DNA of 64,000 nucleotides, taken from positions 806,001 to 870,000 of the forward strand of contig NZ_RCST01000001.1 in the NCBI RefSeq assembly GCF_013141865.1. Direction: 5' to 3'. This document shows, in pieces, positions 17,585-26,452 of this stretch (the first letter of the stretch is position 1; each line of letters opens with the position of its first letter). A program made the translations under genes and the position numbers. The stretch comes from Methylomonas sp. ZR1. Its GTDB lineage: Bacteria; Pseudomonadota; Gammaproteobacteria; Methylococcales; Methylomonadaceae. The notes below the pieces were generated by a model. That model was not told where the DNA came from and ran no database searches. It saw only the letters and a list, made by a program, of their open reading frames with translations.

Positions 17585-20083
17585 ATGTTAGCCAGTAGAA
17601 TTATGATCGTCGAGGATGAAGGCATTATTGCCATGGATATTCGTAGGCAGCTGGAAGGTTTCGGCTATGAGGTGGTTGCGACTGCTTTTTCGGGAGGCCA
17701 AGCCATTACGCTGGCCAATGAGCATAAGCCCGATTTAGTCATGATGGATATTGTGTTGAAAGGCGAGATGGACGGCATTAGCGCGGCGCATGCCATCACG
17801 GAGTCTCTGCATATTCCCGTGATTTTTCTGACAGCTTATAGCGACCCGGCCACCTTGTTGCGCGCGAAAGCCACAGGCGCATACGGCTATTTGATCAAGC
17901 CGTTCCGGCCGGATGAACTGCATGCTTCCATCGAAGTCGCGTTGTATAAGTATCAGCTGGAACGCAAGCTGAAGGAGAGCGAACAGTGGTTTGGCAAAAC
18001 CCTGCACTGTATCAGTGACGCCGTCATTGCCACCGACGCTGAAGGGGTCATCCGGTTTATGAATCCGGTGGCCGAAACGATAACGGAACACAGTCTGGAA
18101 CAGGCCAAAGGTAAACGGGTCAGCGAACTCATGACGCTGATAGCTGAGTCGAGCCGCAGTGTCATTGAAAACCCGGTCCTCAGTACATTACAGAATCGGA
18201 CCGTGACCGGCATTGACTGCCCCACTTTGTTCGTTAGTCAGTCAGGAGTGGAAATTCCGGTGGACGACGGCGCCGCCCCGATACTCGATGACGATGGAAC
18301 CTTGTTGGGTGCTGTGATGGTATTTCGGGACATCACCGCCCGTCGGCAAATGGAACATTTACTGCGGGAAAGCGAAGAACGTTTCCATAGCTCATTCGAA
18401 TTGGCCGCTATCGGCATGGCGCTGATAGCCCTGGACGGCAGTTTCCTGCAAGTCAATAATGCCCTCTGTGAAATTTTTGGTTACACGCGGGATGAGTTGC
18501 TGGGCTCCAATCTGCAAATACTCACGCATGCAGACCATCATGATAAAGTAATAAACCTTTACTTGCGGCAATTGGTAACCGACGTACTGCCGACGTTTCA
18601 GATCGAGGTGGAGTGCCTTCATAAAATGGTCGGCAAGACCATTTGGACTATGATCAGCGCCTCGCTGGTTCGCACTGCCGGCGGCGAGCCGCAGTATTTC
18701 ATTGTGCAAATTCAGAATATTTCCAACCGTAAATACGCCGAACAGCAATTGATCTATCTGGCCAATCACGACCCCTTGACCGGGCTACTGAATCGCGACC
18801 AGTTTCATAACCGCCTTACTCAAGCATTATCGACCGGTCAAAGACATAACCGTAAATTGGCCGTGATGTATCTGGATTTGGATCGCTTCAAGTTGATCAA
18901 CGATACGCTGGGCCATCGCTTGGGCGATTTATTGCTGCAAGCCGTCAGCGACCGCCTGAGAGCCTCGGTGCGCTCGAACGATATTCTGGCTCGGTTGGGC
19001 GGTGACGAGTTTATCGTGTTGTTGAGTGACATCAACCAAATCGACGATGTAGCCAGAATTGCTCAAAAGACCCTGGACATCCTCACCCAGCCGTTTACCT
19101 TGGAAGGCAATGATCTTGTAGTAACCGCCAGCATTGGTATCAGTATTCATCCCGACGACGGCAAGGACAGTCATTCGCTGTTAATGAACGCCGACACGGC
19201 CATGTATTTGGCCAAAGACCGTGGTAAAAACAACTTTCAGTTTTATACCCTGGAAATGACTGAAAAATCGATCGAACGCATGAAGGTGGAACGGGGCCTG
19301 AGGCATGCCTTAGCCCATGATGAATTACGGCTGCATTATCAGCCTCAGGTCTGTACCGGCAGCGGCGTGGTGGTCAGCGCGGAAGCGCTGGTGCGTTGGC
19401 AGCATCCGGAATGGGGCTTGGTGTATCCGGACCGATTCATTACCGTGGCGGAAGAAACCGGACTGATCGTGCCTATTGGTGCCTGGGTGTTGCGTGAGGC
19501 CTGTTTACAAGCCAAAACCTGGATTGAAAATGATGGGCCATTCGGCGGTGTAGCCGTGAACGTATCGGCGCGCCAATTCCTCGATACCAACCTGTTTCAA
19601 ACAGTAAAACGAACCTTGGCCGAAACCGGCCTTAATCCCAGCGCCCTGGAACTTGAAATCACCGAATCGGCAATTATGCAGGATCCCGAGAACACGCTGC
19701 AGGTATTGCATCAGTTTCAAGGGCTTGGGGTGCGGCTCAGCATCGACGATTTTGGTACAGGTTATTCCAGCTTGACCTACCTGCGCCGATTTCCGATACA
19801 AAGCGTCAAAATAGATCGATCCTTTGTGATTGATCTTCCTGGCGACGACGGCAGTAAAACCCTTGTCCGGGCCATCACTGCTCTGGCCCATGAGCTTAAC
19901 TTGTCTGTCGTGGTCGAAGGGGTGGAAACCAAGGGTCAATTATCCTTTCTAACTGAGCAAAAATGCGATTCGCTGCAGGGCTACATGTTTAGCAGACCCG
20001 TGAGTGCGGAACAATTTCAACAGAATTTTATTAATTCCGGTTTTAAGACCTACCTTCCGAATACCTCAAACGATCAACCTTGA
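17585..20083 (+). CDS. Receiver-PAS-PAS-GGDEF-EAL signalling protein
   Basis: This 832-residue protein begins at the ATG at 17585 with an AGCGGGAGGGG ribosome site. The receiver domain (about 1-120) has MIVEDEGIIA, phospho-acceptor in LVMMDIVLKGEMDG and Lys in LIKPFRPDE. Two PAS/PAC domains follow (about 132-255 and 258-380). The GGDEF domain has the intact motif ARLGGDEF, and the EAL domain has SAEALVRWQH, ELEITESA and DDFGTGYSS. Both c-di-GMP synthesis and breakdown are therefore possible. It is 16 bases downstream of a HisKA_2 kinase, its probable phosphodonor. With the 12820-15021 protein this gives two kinase/receiver-GGDEF-EAL pairs within 9 kb. Confidence 0.93.
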   Translation: MLASRIMIVEDEGIIAMDIRRQLEGFGYEVVATAFSGGQAITLANEHKPDLVMMDIVLKGEMDGISAAHAITESLHIPVIFLTAYSDPATLLRAKATGAYGYLIKPFRPDELHASIEVALYKYQLERKLKESEQWFGKTLHCISDAVIATDAEGVIRFMNPVAETITEHSLEQAKGKRVSELMTLIAESSRSVIENPVLSTLQNRTVTGIDCPTLFVSQSGVEIPVDDGAAPILDDDGTLLGAVMVFRDITARRQMEHLLRESEERFHSSFELAAIGMALIALDGSFLQVNNALCEIFGYTRDELLGSNLQILTHADHHDKVINLYLRQLVTDVLPTFQIEVECLHKMVGKTIWTMISASLVRTAGGEPQYFIVQIQNISNRKYAEQQLIYLANHDPLTGLLNRDQFHNRLTQALSTGQRHNRKLAVMYLDLDRFKLINDTLGHRLGDLLLQAVSDRLRASVRSNDILARLGGDEFIVLLSDINQIDDVARIAQKTLDILTQPFTLEGNDLVVTASIGISIHPDDGKDSHSLLMNADTAMYLAKDRGKNNFQFYTLEMTEKSIERMKVERGLRHALAHDELRLHYQPQVCTGSGVVVSAEALVRWQHPEWGLVYPDRFITVAEETGLIVPIGAWVLREACLQAKTWIENDGPFGGVAVNVSARQFLDTNLFQTVKRTLAETGLNPSALELEITESAIMQDPENTLQVLHQFQGLGVRLSIDDFGTGYSSLTYLRRFPIQSVKIDRSFVIDLPGDDGSKTLVRAITALAHELNLSVVVEGVETKGQLSFLTEQKCDSLQGYMFSRPVSAEQFQQNFINSGFKTYLPNTSNDQP

Positions 20084-20243
20084 AATTAAAATTTAACAAA
20101 AACCAGCAACTTGTAAAGATGATTTAGGGATACAGCTCTCTTGGGTGAGGCAGCAGTTCCAATATCTTGCTGACAGGCACCACCGTTTTTGCGGCAAGGA
20201 TTAAACTAGGGGTCTTTTATACAGAGGACGTGGAGGCGGGATT

Positions 20244-20444
20244 ATGCGAAGAATCAAAGCCATAAGCTGTGTGCCCTGGGTGTTGGGCTTGTGCAGCGCT
20301 TGCAGTGCGGATTGGCCGCAGCGGCTTGGTTATCATGTGCTGCAGAACGCCGGGCAATTGCAGTGCCAAAAAGCCATGGCCAACGATTGCGAACGGCGGC
20401 AAAGTTACGACGCCTATCAGCGCGAACGGCAGCAACTCAAGTAG
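20244..20444 (+). CDS. Small exported cysteine-containing protein of unknown function
   Basis: This is a 66-residue open frame preceded by a strong ribosome site (GTGGAGG about nine bases upstream of the ATG). It starts MRRIKAISCVPWVLGLCSAC, a short positively charged segment and hydrophobic stretch resembling a lipoprotein signal with a non-ideal lipobox (CSAC). The remainder is hydrophilic and includes CQKAMANDCERR with two further Cys residues. It ends three bases before the convergent DUF523/DUF1722 gene. I do not recognise a family. The good start site and export-like N-terminus support a real gene, but its small size keeps confidence moderate. Confidence 0.55.
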   Translation: MRRIKAISCVPWVLGLCSACSADWPQRLGYHVLQNAGQLQCQKAMANDCERRQSYDAYQRERQQLK

Positions 20445-20447
20445 CCG

Positions 20448-21389
20448 CTAAATACTGTTCAGCAACGACAATTCCGCCGGATGCGGCAGCATGTAATAGG
20501 AGTTGTCGATAAAGTCATCCGGCTCTCTGCGGAAATGATGGCGGAGCAGGGTGAGCGGCACAATCAACGGCAATAAACCAATCCGATAGTTTTCGATGGT
20601 TTCCACCAGTTCCTGTTTGTCGTCGCTGTCCAGCTTGTGCTTTAAATAGCCCTGGATGTGTTGCAAGACATTAACATGGTTGCCGCGGGTGGCGACGATT
20701 TTCAGACAAGTCATCAAGGCTCCGATATAGGCAGCGGCGGTGTTTTCAATATCTGCGTTAGTGACGCCGGCAATAATTCTTCCCAGCTCGCGGGCCTGGT
20801 TTTGCTCGTGGCTCATCGCGATCAATTTATGCCGGCTGTGAAAGGTAATCAAACCATGCGCTGTTAAACCCTGCTCGCATAAGTCCCGCCAGCGGCGCAT
20901 CACAAATACGCGCTGGATAAAGTTTTCCCGCAGGCCCGGATCACCCAGCCGGCCTTCTTCTTCCACCGGCAGGCTAGGGAAAGTGCGCTGTAAATAGTCG
21001 GCAAAAATGCCGGTGCCTTGCCGCGCGGGGATGTCGTTTTTATAAATTTTGACGCGGGTCATGCCACAGCTGGGCGAATCTTTTTTCAGAATGTAGCCGC
21101 ACAAGCCGCCCAGCCAATCATGTTGCCGGGCGGAGGCCTGTTCCAAGCGGTCCGTCACGTCGAAACTATGGTCCTTCACGCCGACGCAACGAATGCCGTC
21201 CGCGGTTTCCCGCAACTGTACGCAGGGGCGGGGGATGCCCAAACCGGCTTCGACTTCCGGACAGAATGCTCTAAATTCGAAGTATTGGCCCAGCGTGCGT
21301 TCGATGTAGCTGTGATATTTGTGCGCGCCGTCGTAGCGCACTTCTTGGCCTAACAAACAGGCGCTGATGCCCACCGAAATTTTCTGCAT
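20448..21389 (-). CDS. DUF523-DUF1722 fusion protein (YbgA-like, TudS-related)
   Basis: The N-terminal half (about 1-150) is a DUF523 domain with ISACLLGQEVRYDG, CPEVEAGLGIPRP and DSPSCGM, whose three Cys positions match the Fe-S-binding family containing 2-thiouracil desulfurase. The C-terminal half (about 165-310) is DUF1722 (YbgA), with FHSRHKLIAMSHEQ and a Pro/Leu-rich tail. Fusions of this kind commonly neighbour photolyase genes; E. coli ybgA precedes phr. Here it is the last gene of the photolyase operon, 11 bases after the lipocalin gene. The function is unproven; repair or detoxification of modified bases under light stress is an inference from context and from the TudS homology. Confidence 0.85.
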   Translation of the reverse strand: MQKISVGISACLLGQEVRYDGAHKYHSYIERTLGQYFEFRAFCPEVEAGLGIPRPCVQLRETADGIRCVGVKDHSFDVTDRLEQASARQHDWLGGLCGYILKKDSPSCGMTRVKIYKNDIPARQGTGIFADYLQRTFPSLPVEEEGRLGDPGLRENFIQRVFVMRRWRDLCEQGLTAHGLITFHSRHKLIAMSHEQNQARELGRIIAGVTNADIENTAAAYIGALMTCLKIVATRGNHVNVLQHIQGYLKHKLDSDDKQELVETIENYRIGLLPLIVPLTLLRHHFRREPDDFIDNSYYMLPHPAELSLLNSI

Positions 21390-21400
21390 ACTTAATCCTG

Positions 21401-21919
21401 TTATTGCTTGGGGTGTTGGTCAAAAATCAGTTTGTCAGTGGCAAAACCCAGGGTTTTGGCTTGTTCTATTAAATCTTTTTGGATGCTCGGTTCCAGCTCC
21501 GGGCTGCGGGCCAGTATCCATAAATAATCGCGATCCGGGCCGGCGATCATCACATAGCGGTAAGCGGTTTTATCCAATGCAATGATGTTATACGCCCCGT
21601 AAAACGGTCCGAAGAAAGAGACTTTCAGGCGGCCGATCTCTGGTTTGTCAATAAAGTAAGCTTTGCCTTCGGCGATTTTTCGTTGGCCTCGCTCGGCGTC
21701 GTAGCCGCTGTTTAACACTTTGACGCCGTCGTCATCGCGCAGGCTGTATTCGGCGCTGATGTCGGTCAGGCCGCGCTCGAAGCTGTGATCGAGGCGGGCG
21801 ATTTCGTACCAGGTGCCCAGATAGCGGTTCAATTCGAAGCCGTCTATCACTTTCACGCCTTCCGGGATGCCGGTGCAGGCGCATAGCAAGCTGAATAACA
21901 GTATGGGTAGATAACGCAT
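21401..21919 (-). CDS. blc: Outer-membrane lipocalin (Blc family)
   Basis: This is a 172-residue bacterial lipocalin with a lipoprotein signal peptide whose lipobox is LLCAC (Cys about 15). The lipocalin signature is present: ELNRYLGTWYEIARLDHSFERG (first conserved region, shown in two parts as NRYLGTWYEIAR and HSFERG), then LKVSFFGPFYGAYNII and YVMIAGPDRDYLWILAR. Blc-type proteins are anchored in the outer membrane, bind lysophospholipids or fatty acids, and are stress-induced in other bacteria. It starts three bases after the photolyase stop, so the genes are almost certainly co-transcribed. In this locus a role in handling oxidised membrane lipids is plausible. Confidence 0.92.
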   Translation of the reverse strand: MRYLPILLFSLLCACTGIPEGVKVIDGFELNRYLGTWYEIARLDHSFERGLTDISAEYSLRDDDGVKVLNSGYDAERGQRKIAEGKAYFIDKPEIGRLKVSFFGPFYGAYNIIALDKTAYRYVMIAGPDRDYLWILARSPELEPSIQKDLIEQAKTLGFATDKLIFDQHPKQ

Positions 21920-21922
21920 GGT

Positions 21923-23314
21923 TTACTCCGCTGGCGCCGTGGTATTGCCCAGGGCTTTGAATTGGGCTTTGATTAGCTGGCTTTGTAAGCCGTGGTCAAC
22001 TTTTGGTCGAGGGTAGTCGCCGGCTTGCGGATGCTTTTCCCATTTGTGGATGACTTCTGCCGGGAAGCGTTGCAACTCCGGAATCCAGGTCTTGATATAC
22101 ACACATTGTGGATCGAACTTTTTCTGCTGTAGCCAGGGATTGAAGATCCGGAAATACGGTTGCGCATCGCAGCCTGTGGACGCTGCCCATTGCCAGTTGC
22201 CGTTGTTGACGCAAGGGTCGTAATCCAGCAAGCGTTGCGCGAAATAGCGTTCGCCCCAGCGCCAGGATACGTGTAAATCCTTGACCAAAAACGATGCAAC
22301 GATCATCCGCAAGCGGTTATGCATCCAGCCGGTTTGGTTCAATTCGCGCATGGCCGCGTCCACAATCGGAAAGCCGGTTTGGCCGTTGGCCCAGGCCCAA
22401 AAATCTTCTTGGCCGTTGCGCCACAGCAAACCGTCGTAACGCCTGTCAAAGGCGTGACCGAATACATGCGGAAAATAAAAGCCGATATGGGTGAAAAAAT
22501 CCCGCCAATACAACTGCCGGAGCAAGGGATGTTCGGGATCAAGTTCGGCTTGGATGCTGTAAAAAGCCTCGCGTACCGAGCAACAGCCGAATTTTAAATA
22601 GGCTGAGAGCTGGCTGGTGGCGGCCATGGCCGGAAAATCGCGAACGGCAAGGTAGTTTTTGCAGTTGCCGATGATGGCTAATCGCGCCAACGCCGCTTGC
22701 CTGCCACCGGGCAATGCATTGTGGTGCGGCTGCTGCAGCTGCTGTATTACTTCCGGTTTGTGTCCGGCATAGGCTTTTGCCGATAGTTTACCCGCTGCCA
22801 AGCCTTGCGGAGCCGATACCGGCTGGAGCCGGGCTTGCCGGTGAAATGCGGTGAATACCTGATAAGGCTTGCCGTTGCTTCTTAAACCTTGCTCGGGTTC
22901 GGTCAGTAGCAGATCGGCTTGGCTGTGAAAAGCCAGATGCAGTGTTTCGCATTGTTCGCGCAGCTCGTTGTCCCGTTGCCGGCTGAACGGGCTGTAGTCG
23001 CGATTGACAAATACCGCTTCGATGCCTAAGTCCTGCTGCAAAGGCTGGAGCAGATGCGCCGGCTGAGCGTTGAAAATGTACAGCAGGGCGCCTTGCTGTT
23101 GCAGTTGTTGCTGCAAATCGCTCAGCGACTCCAGCATGAATTGCAAGCCCGGCGTGCTTTGGTAAGGATGGGTTTGGATTTGCCGGGGATCGAAGATAAA
23201 GCAGGCAATGACTTGCCCGGACTGGTTTAGTGCGGCGTTCAGAGCGGTGTTATCTTCCAGGCGTAAATCGCGGCGGAAAATGAACAGCGAGGTTTTGTAG
23301 GTTTTTTTTGCCAT
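21923..23314 (-). CDS. phrB: Deoxyribodipyrimidine photolyase (class I CPD photolyase)
   Basis: This is a 463-residue photolyase/cryptochrome-family flavoprotein. The N-terminal antenna domain starts TSLFIFRRDLRLEDNTALN. The FAD-binding C-terminal domain shows YWRDFFTHIGFYFP, DAAMRELNQTGWMHNRLRM, VASFLVKDLHVSWRWGE and NNGNWQWAASTGCDAQPYFRIFNP (two motifs, NNGNWQW and ASTGCDAQPYFR). These match class I cyclobutane pyrimidine dimer photolyases, which repair UV lesions using blue light. Its neighbours are lipocalin (3 bases downstream) and a membrane protein (4 bases upstream). Presence in a locus with a cobalamin photoreceptor fits light-induced DNA repair. Confidence 0.95.
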   Translation of the reverse strand: MAKKTYKTSLFIFRRDLRLEDNTALNAALNQSGQVIACFIFDPRQIQTHPYQSTPGLQFMLESLSDLQQQLQQQGALLYIFNAQPAHLLQPLQQDLGIEAVFVNRDYSPFSRQRDNELREQCETLHLAFHSQADLLLTEPEQGLRSNGKPYQVFTAFHRQARLQPVSAPQGLAAGKLSAKAYAGHKPEVIQQLQQPHHNALPGGRQAALARLAIIGNCKNYLAVRDFPAMAATSQLSAYLKFGCCSVREAFYSIQAELDPEHPLLRQLYWRDFFTHIGFYFPHVFGHAFDRRYDGLLWRNGQEDFWAWANGQTGFPIVDAAMRELNQTGWMHNRLRMIVASFLVKDLHVSWRWGERYFAQRLLDYDPCVNNGNWQWAASTGCDAQPYFRIFNPWLQQKKFDPQCVYIKTWIPELQRFPAEVIHKWEKHPQAGDYPRPKVDHGLQSQLIKAQFKALGNTTAPAE

Positions 23315-23318
23315 CGGC

Positions 23319-23828
23319 TCAACAGTCGCCCCAATGAATAATCATTTGTTGGCAATTAAACAGAATATTGGGGTAATACTGATAAATCACCCAGCGCAGC
23401 AGCAAATCGAAATATGCCGCTACCGTCATCAGTCGCGCCAAGGCGGCCCAAACTCTGCTGGCGCCTTTGTCGGAGCAACGCCACACGGCGCCGGTCCAGT
23501 AAATCAGCGGCATCGCCATAATAATATGGATGGTCACCCAGCTGGCGACGGTGAAGTTGCCTTCGTTAATTCGGTAGTCGATGAAAAACAATACGGCGTT
23601 GTACAGGATAAAAAACGGGTAAAACGCATCTTTTAAGCGCAGATAACCCAGCCAGCTCCATTGCAGGTAAAAATACAGCGTGGCCGGCGTGCGTTCTTCC
23701 CATTCCTGGGCGGGTGAGGGCGTCAGATAAAATACCAGCGTGCCCAATGCCAGCGCGACCAACAGCGCTTCGTACCAGGTGACGAACGAGGTAAAGGCAA
23801 ATAGCAGGGAAAGACTGTCGATCAACAT
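23319..23828 (-). CDS. Multi-pass membrane protein of unknown function
   Basis: This is a 169-residue protein with four to five predicted hydrophobic segments (for example SLLFAFTSFVTWYEALLVALALG and an AFYPFFILYNAVLFFI stretch). The short hydrophilic loops include SPAQEWEERTPATLYFY. I do not recognise the family. It lies between the TIGR01777 epimerase (20 bases upstream) and the photolyase (4 bases downstream), so it belongs to the same transcript. Small membrane proteins near LitR-controlled photolyase genes are common, but I cannot assign a function. Confidence 0.75.
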   Translation of the reverse strand: MLIDSLSLLFAFTSFVTWYEALLVALALGTLVFYLTPSPAQEWEERTPATLYFYLQWSWLGYLRLKDAFYPFFILYNAVLFFIDYRINEGNFTVASWVTIHIIMAMPLIYWTGAVWRCSDKGASRVWAALARLMTVAAYFDLLLRWVIYQYYPNILFNCQQMIIHWGDC

Positions 23829-23848
23829 AAGAATGCCCGTTTTTATAT

Positions 23849-24760
23849 CTAGGGTTTATGCAAAATATCGCGCAATGCGGTATCCAGCTGTGAATATTTA
23901 AATGCAAAGCCCTGGGCCAGTAACCGCTCCGGCAGAACGCGCTGGCTGCCCAAGACTAGCGCCGCCATTTCGCCCAGCAATAATTTAAGGGGCGCTTCCG
24001 GCAGCGGCAGGAGCAGTGGCCGCTGAAGTACGCTGGCCAAGCTGACGCTGAATTGTTGGTTGCTGACCGGTTCTGGGGCTGTGGCATTGTATGGGCCGCG
24101 CATTGCCGGTTGATCTAGCATCGATTCGACGATAGCCAACCAGTCGTGCAGATGTATCCAGGACATCCATTGTTTGCCATTTCCCATGCGGCCGCCTAAT
24201 CCCAAGCGAAACGGCAACAGCATGCGTTTCAGTATGCCACCATTATCACCCAGCACCAAGCCGGTGCGTATTAGGCAGACCCGACTGCCGAATTTTTCCG
24301 CCGCTAAGGCTGCCGATTCCCAATCCGCGCACAACTGCTGGGAAAAATCGGCAATGCTCGCGCTATTTTCAGTCAGAAACTTATCGCCTTGATCGCCGTA
24401 GATGCCGATAGCCGAACCGCTTACCAGCACAGGCGCGGGCTGCGCCGAGGAGGCTATCCAGGCCACCAACTGCTCGGTCAGTTTAATCCGGCTATCGCGC
24501 AGCAACTGCTTGCGCGCCTCCGTCCAGCGTTGGTCGAAAATACCGGCGCCCGCCAAATTGACTACCGCTTTAAACGTGGCGGCATCCGGTAAATCGGCTA
24601 CGGAACTGACCGCTTGCACGCTGTTGCCGAAAGTAGCGGCGACTTTTTCGAGGCTACGACTCAGGACCGTCACTGCATAGCCTTTTTGTATAAGCTGTTT
24701 GGCCAGTGCACTGCCCAGAAAGCCGGTGCCGCCGCTGATTAAAATCGAATTTGTATTCAT
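23849..24760 (-). CDS. TIGR01777-family NAD-dependent epimerase/dehydratase (YfcH-like)
   Basis: This is a 303-residue short-chain dehydrogenase-like protein starting MNTNSILISGGTGFLG, with the Rossmann glycine motif GGTGFLG. Further hallmarks are VNLAGAGIFDQRWT, SGSAIGIYGDQGD and WMSWIHLHDW, and the C-terminal DUF1731-like segment LLPLPEAPLKLLLGEMA followed by RVLPERLLAQGF. The ATG at 24760 has a GGAGCAG ribosome site; an upstream in-frame codon is less likely. The substrate is unknown for the family. Light-inducible photolyase loci of other proteobacteria often include such a gene, consistent with its place here between msrQ and the photolyase. Confidence 0.88.
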   Translation of the reverse strand: MNTNSILISGGTGFLGSALAKQLIQKGYAVTVLSRSLEKVAATFGNSVQAVSSVADLPDAATFKAVVNLAGAGIFDQRWTEARKQLLRDSRIKLTEQLVAWIASSAQPAPVLVSGSAIGIYGDQGDKFLTENSASIADFSQQLCADWESAALAAEKFGSRVCLIRTGLVLGDNGGILKRMLLPFRLGLGGRMGNGKQWMSWIHLHDWLAIVESMLDQPAMRGPYNATAPEPVSNQQFSVSLASVLQRPLLLPLPEAPLKLLLGEMAALVLGSQRVLPERLLAQGFAFKYSQLDTALRDILHKP

Positions 24761-24819
24761 AAGTTCTGCTCCGGAAACTACTGACAACCAACTGCATCGC
24801 CGACTATGGGATTGCTGGC

Positions 24820-25461
24820 TTAATCGGCTTCGGTATCGATGGAAGTGCGGCCTTTTGGAATCATCATTTGGTTTAATTGTTTGTTTTTAATCCAGATTAC
24901 TGCGCGAAAACCCAGCAGCATAAATATCAGGAGCAAATAGAATAAAGGCTCGGCCAGGTTACCTTTAAGCTGCCAGAAATAATGAATCATTGCCGCACCG
25001 GCGGCGATATAAATAAATCGATGCAGTTTTTTCCAGCTCTTGCCCAAGAGTTTTTTGGATGCTTTGGAAGAGGTAATCCCCAATGAAAAAACAATGATAT
25101 AGGCAATTAATCCAAACCAGATATACGAGCTTTCGAGAATATCGATACCGATCATTCGCCAGGCAAAAACCTGGTCTACCGCTAAATAAACCAGGACGTG
25201 CAGACTGGCGTAAAAAAAAGCGAATAAACCGAATAGTTGCCGATACTCAGTCATGCCGCGCCATTTTGTGACAGTTTGCACGGGAGTAATGGCTAAGGTT
25301 ATCCATAGAAATCGCAAGGCCCAATCGCCTAAACGAATATGTAAGGCCTGCATTTGATTTGGGCCCAGATTATCGAAGGCAATATCGAACACTATCCAAA
25401 GCAGCGGGATAATGGAAACCGCGATGGTTAAAGGCCGCAAATTATTAATTGGCATAATCAT
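24820..25461 (-). CDS. msrQ: Heme-binding membrane subunit MsrQ (YedZ)
   Basis: This is a 213-residue integral membrane cytochrome b of the ferric-reductase-like family, with six hydrophobic segments. It passes electrons from the quinone pool or flavin reductase to MsrP for periplasmic methionine sulfoxide reduction. Typical features are LRFLWITLAITPVQT, RQLFGLFAFFYASLHVLVYLA, and a C-terminal WKKLHRFIYIAAGAAMIHYFW segment with heme-ligand His residues. Its start overlaps the stop of msrP by one base. It is the only visible electron donor for MsrP here. Confidence 0.94.
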   Translation of the reverse strand: MIMPINNLRPLTIAVSIIPLLWIVFDIAFDNLGPNQMQALHIRLGDWALRFLWITLAITPVQTVTKWRGMTEYRQLFGLFAFFYASLHVLVYLAVDQVFAWRMIGIDILESSYIWFGLIAYIIVFSLGITSSKASKKLLGKSWKKLHRFIYIAAGAAMIHYFWQLKGNLAEPLFYLLLIFMLLGFRAVIWIKNKQLNQMMIPKGRTSIDTEAD

Positions 25462-26417
25462 TAGAAAAAATGCCTCAAATCCATATCACGATACAGGTGA
25501 GCGACCTGTTCGCCGTAACCATTGAATAATTCGGTTTGCCGACGCGGGGTAAAAAAGCCGCTGCTCAATAGTCGCTCGCTATTTTGGCTCCAACGCGGAT
25601 GCGGTACGTCCGGATTGACGTTGGCGTAAAAGCCGTATTCGTTGGGGGCAAACTTGTTCCAACTGCTAATGGGCGGTCTTCTCAGCAGTTCTATTTTGAC
25701 GACGGCCTTGATGCTTTTAAAGCCGTATTTCCAGGGCACCACCAAACGCAGCGGCGCGCCGTTTTGCTTGGGTAAAATGTCGCCGTACATACCTACCGCC
25801 AGTATGGTCAAGGGATGCATGGCTTCGTCGATACGCAAACCTTCGACATAGGGCCAATCCAGCATGGCCTTGCCGCGTTGCTTGGGCATGGTGTCCGGTT
25901 GTTGAACCGAGGTGAGCTTTACGAACTTGGCGTTTGATAAAGGCTTGGCGGCTTTCAGTAAATCGCCCAGCGCAAAGCCCACCCAGGGTACTACCATGGA
26001 CCAGGCTTCGACGCACCGGAAACGATAGATGTATTCCTGTAAGGTGTGCCGGCTCAGAATATCTTCCAACTGGTAGATGCCGGGTTTTTCCACTTCACCG
26101 CCGATCTCCACGGACCAGGGATCTATGCGCAGGCTTTGGGCCAGGCTGGCGGGGTCTTCTTTGTTGAAGGCCAATTCGTAGTAGTTGTTGTAATTTTTTG
26201 CGGCCGCAGCCGGCGTCACCACTAACTCAGGCGCTGAGAGCGGGCTTTTGGATACGGCGCTCCAAAGTGGTTTTGAGTCGTCGGCCCCGCCGGTACGGAT
26301 GCTGGTGCCGGTCAGCATCATCGCCGCCATCGCTTTGATGAGGGTGCGGCGTTGCTGAAAAACCAGGGGATCGGTAATTTCACTGCCGGGAATATTTTTT
26401 ATTGTTTTTATAATCAT
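25461..26417 (-). CDS. msrP: Periplasmic methionine sulfoxide reductase, molybdopterin subunit MsrP (YedY)
   Basis: This is a 318-residue Tat-exported molybdoenzyme with a twin-arginine region QQRRTLIKAM near residue 22. The molybdenum-ligating Cys is in YRFRCVEAWSMVVPW near residue 135, and downstream motifs include GAPLRLVVPWKYGFKSIK and NEYGFYANVNPDVPHPRW. The enzyme reduces methionine-S- and R-oxides in periplasmic proteins damaged by reactive oxygen or chlorine species. It is one base from overlapping msrQ, forming the standard MsrPQ system. In this locus repair of photo-oxidised envelope proteins is the natural inference. Length matches the family. Confidence 0.95.
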   Translation of the reverse strand: MIIKTIKNIPGSEITDPLVFQQRRTLIKAMAAMMLTGTSIRTGGADDSKPLWSAVSKSPLSAPELVVTPAAAAKNYNNYYELAFNKEDPASLAQSLRIDPWSVEIGGEVEKPGIYQLEDILSRHTLQEYIYRFRCVEAWSMVVPWVGFALGDLLKAAKPLSNAKFVKLTSVQQPDTMPKQRGKAMLDWPYVEGLRIDEAMHPLTILAVGMYGDILPKQNGAPLRLVVPWKYGFKSIKAVVKIELLRRPPISSWNKFAPNEYGFYANVNPDVPHPRWSQNSERLLSSGFFTPRRQTELFNGYGEQVAHLYRDMDLRHFF

Positions 26418-26452
26418 GGCTTGATTACCGGTAACTTATAGAAGAAGTCCCA

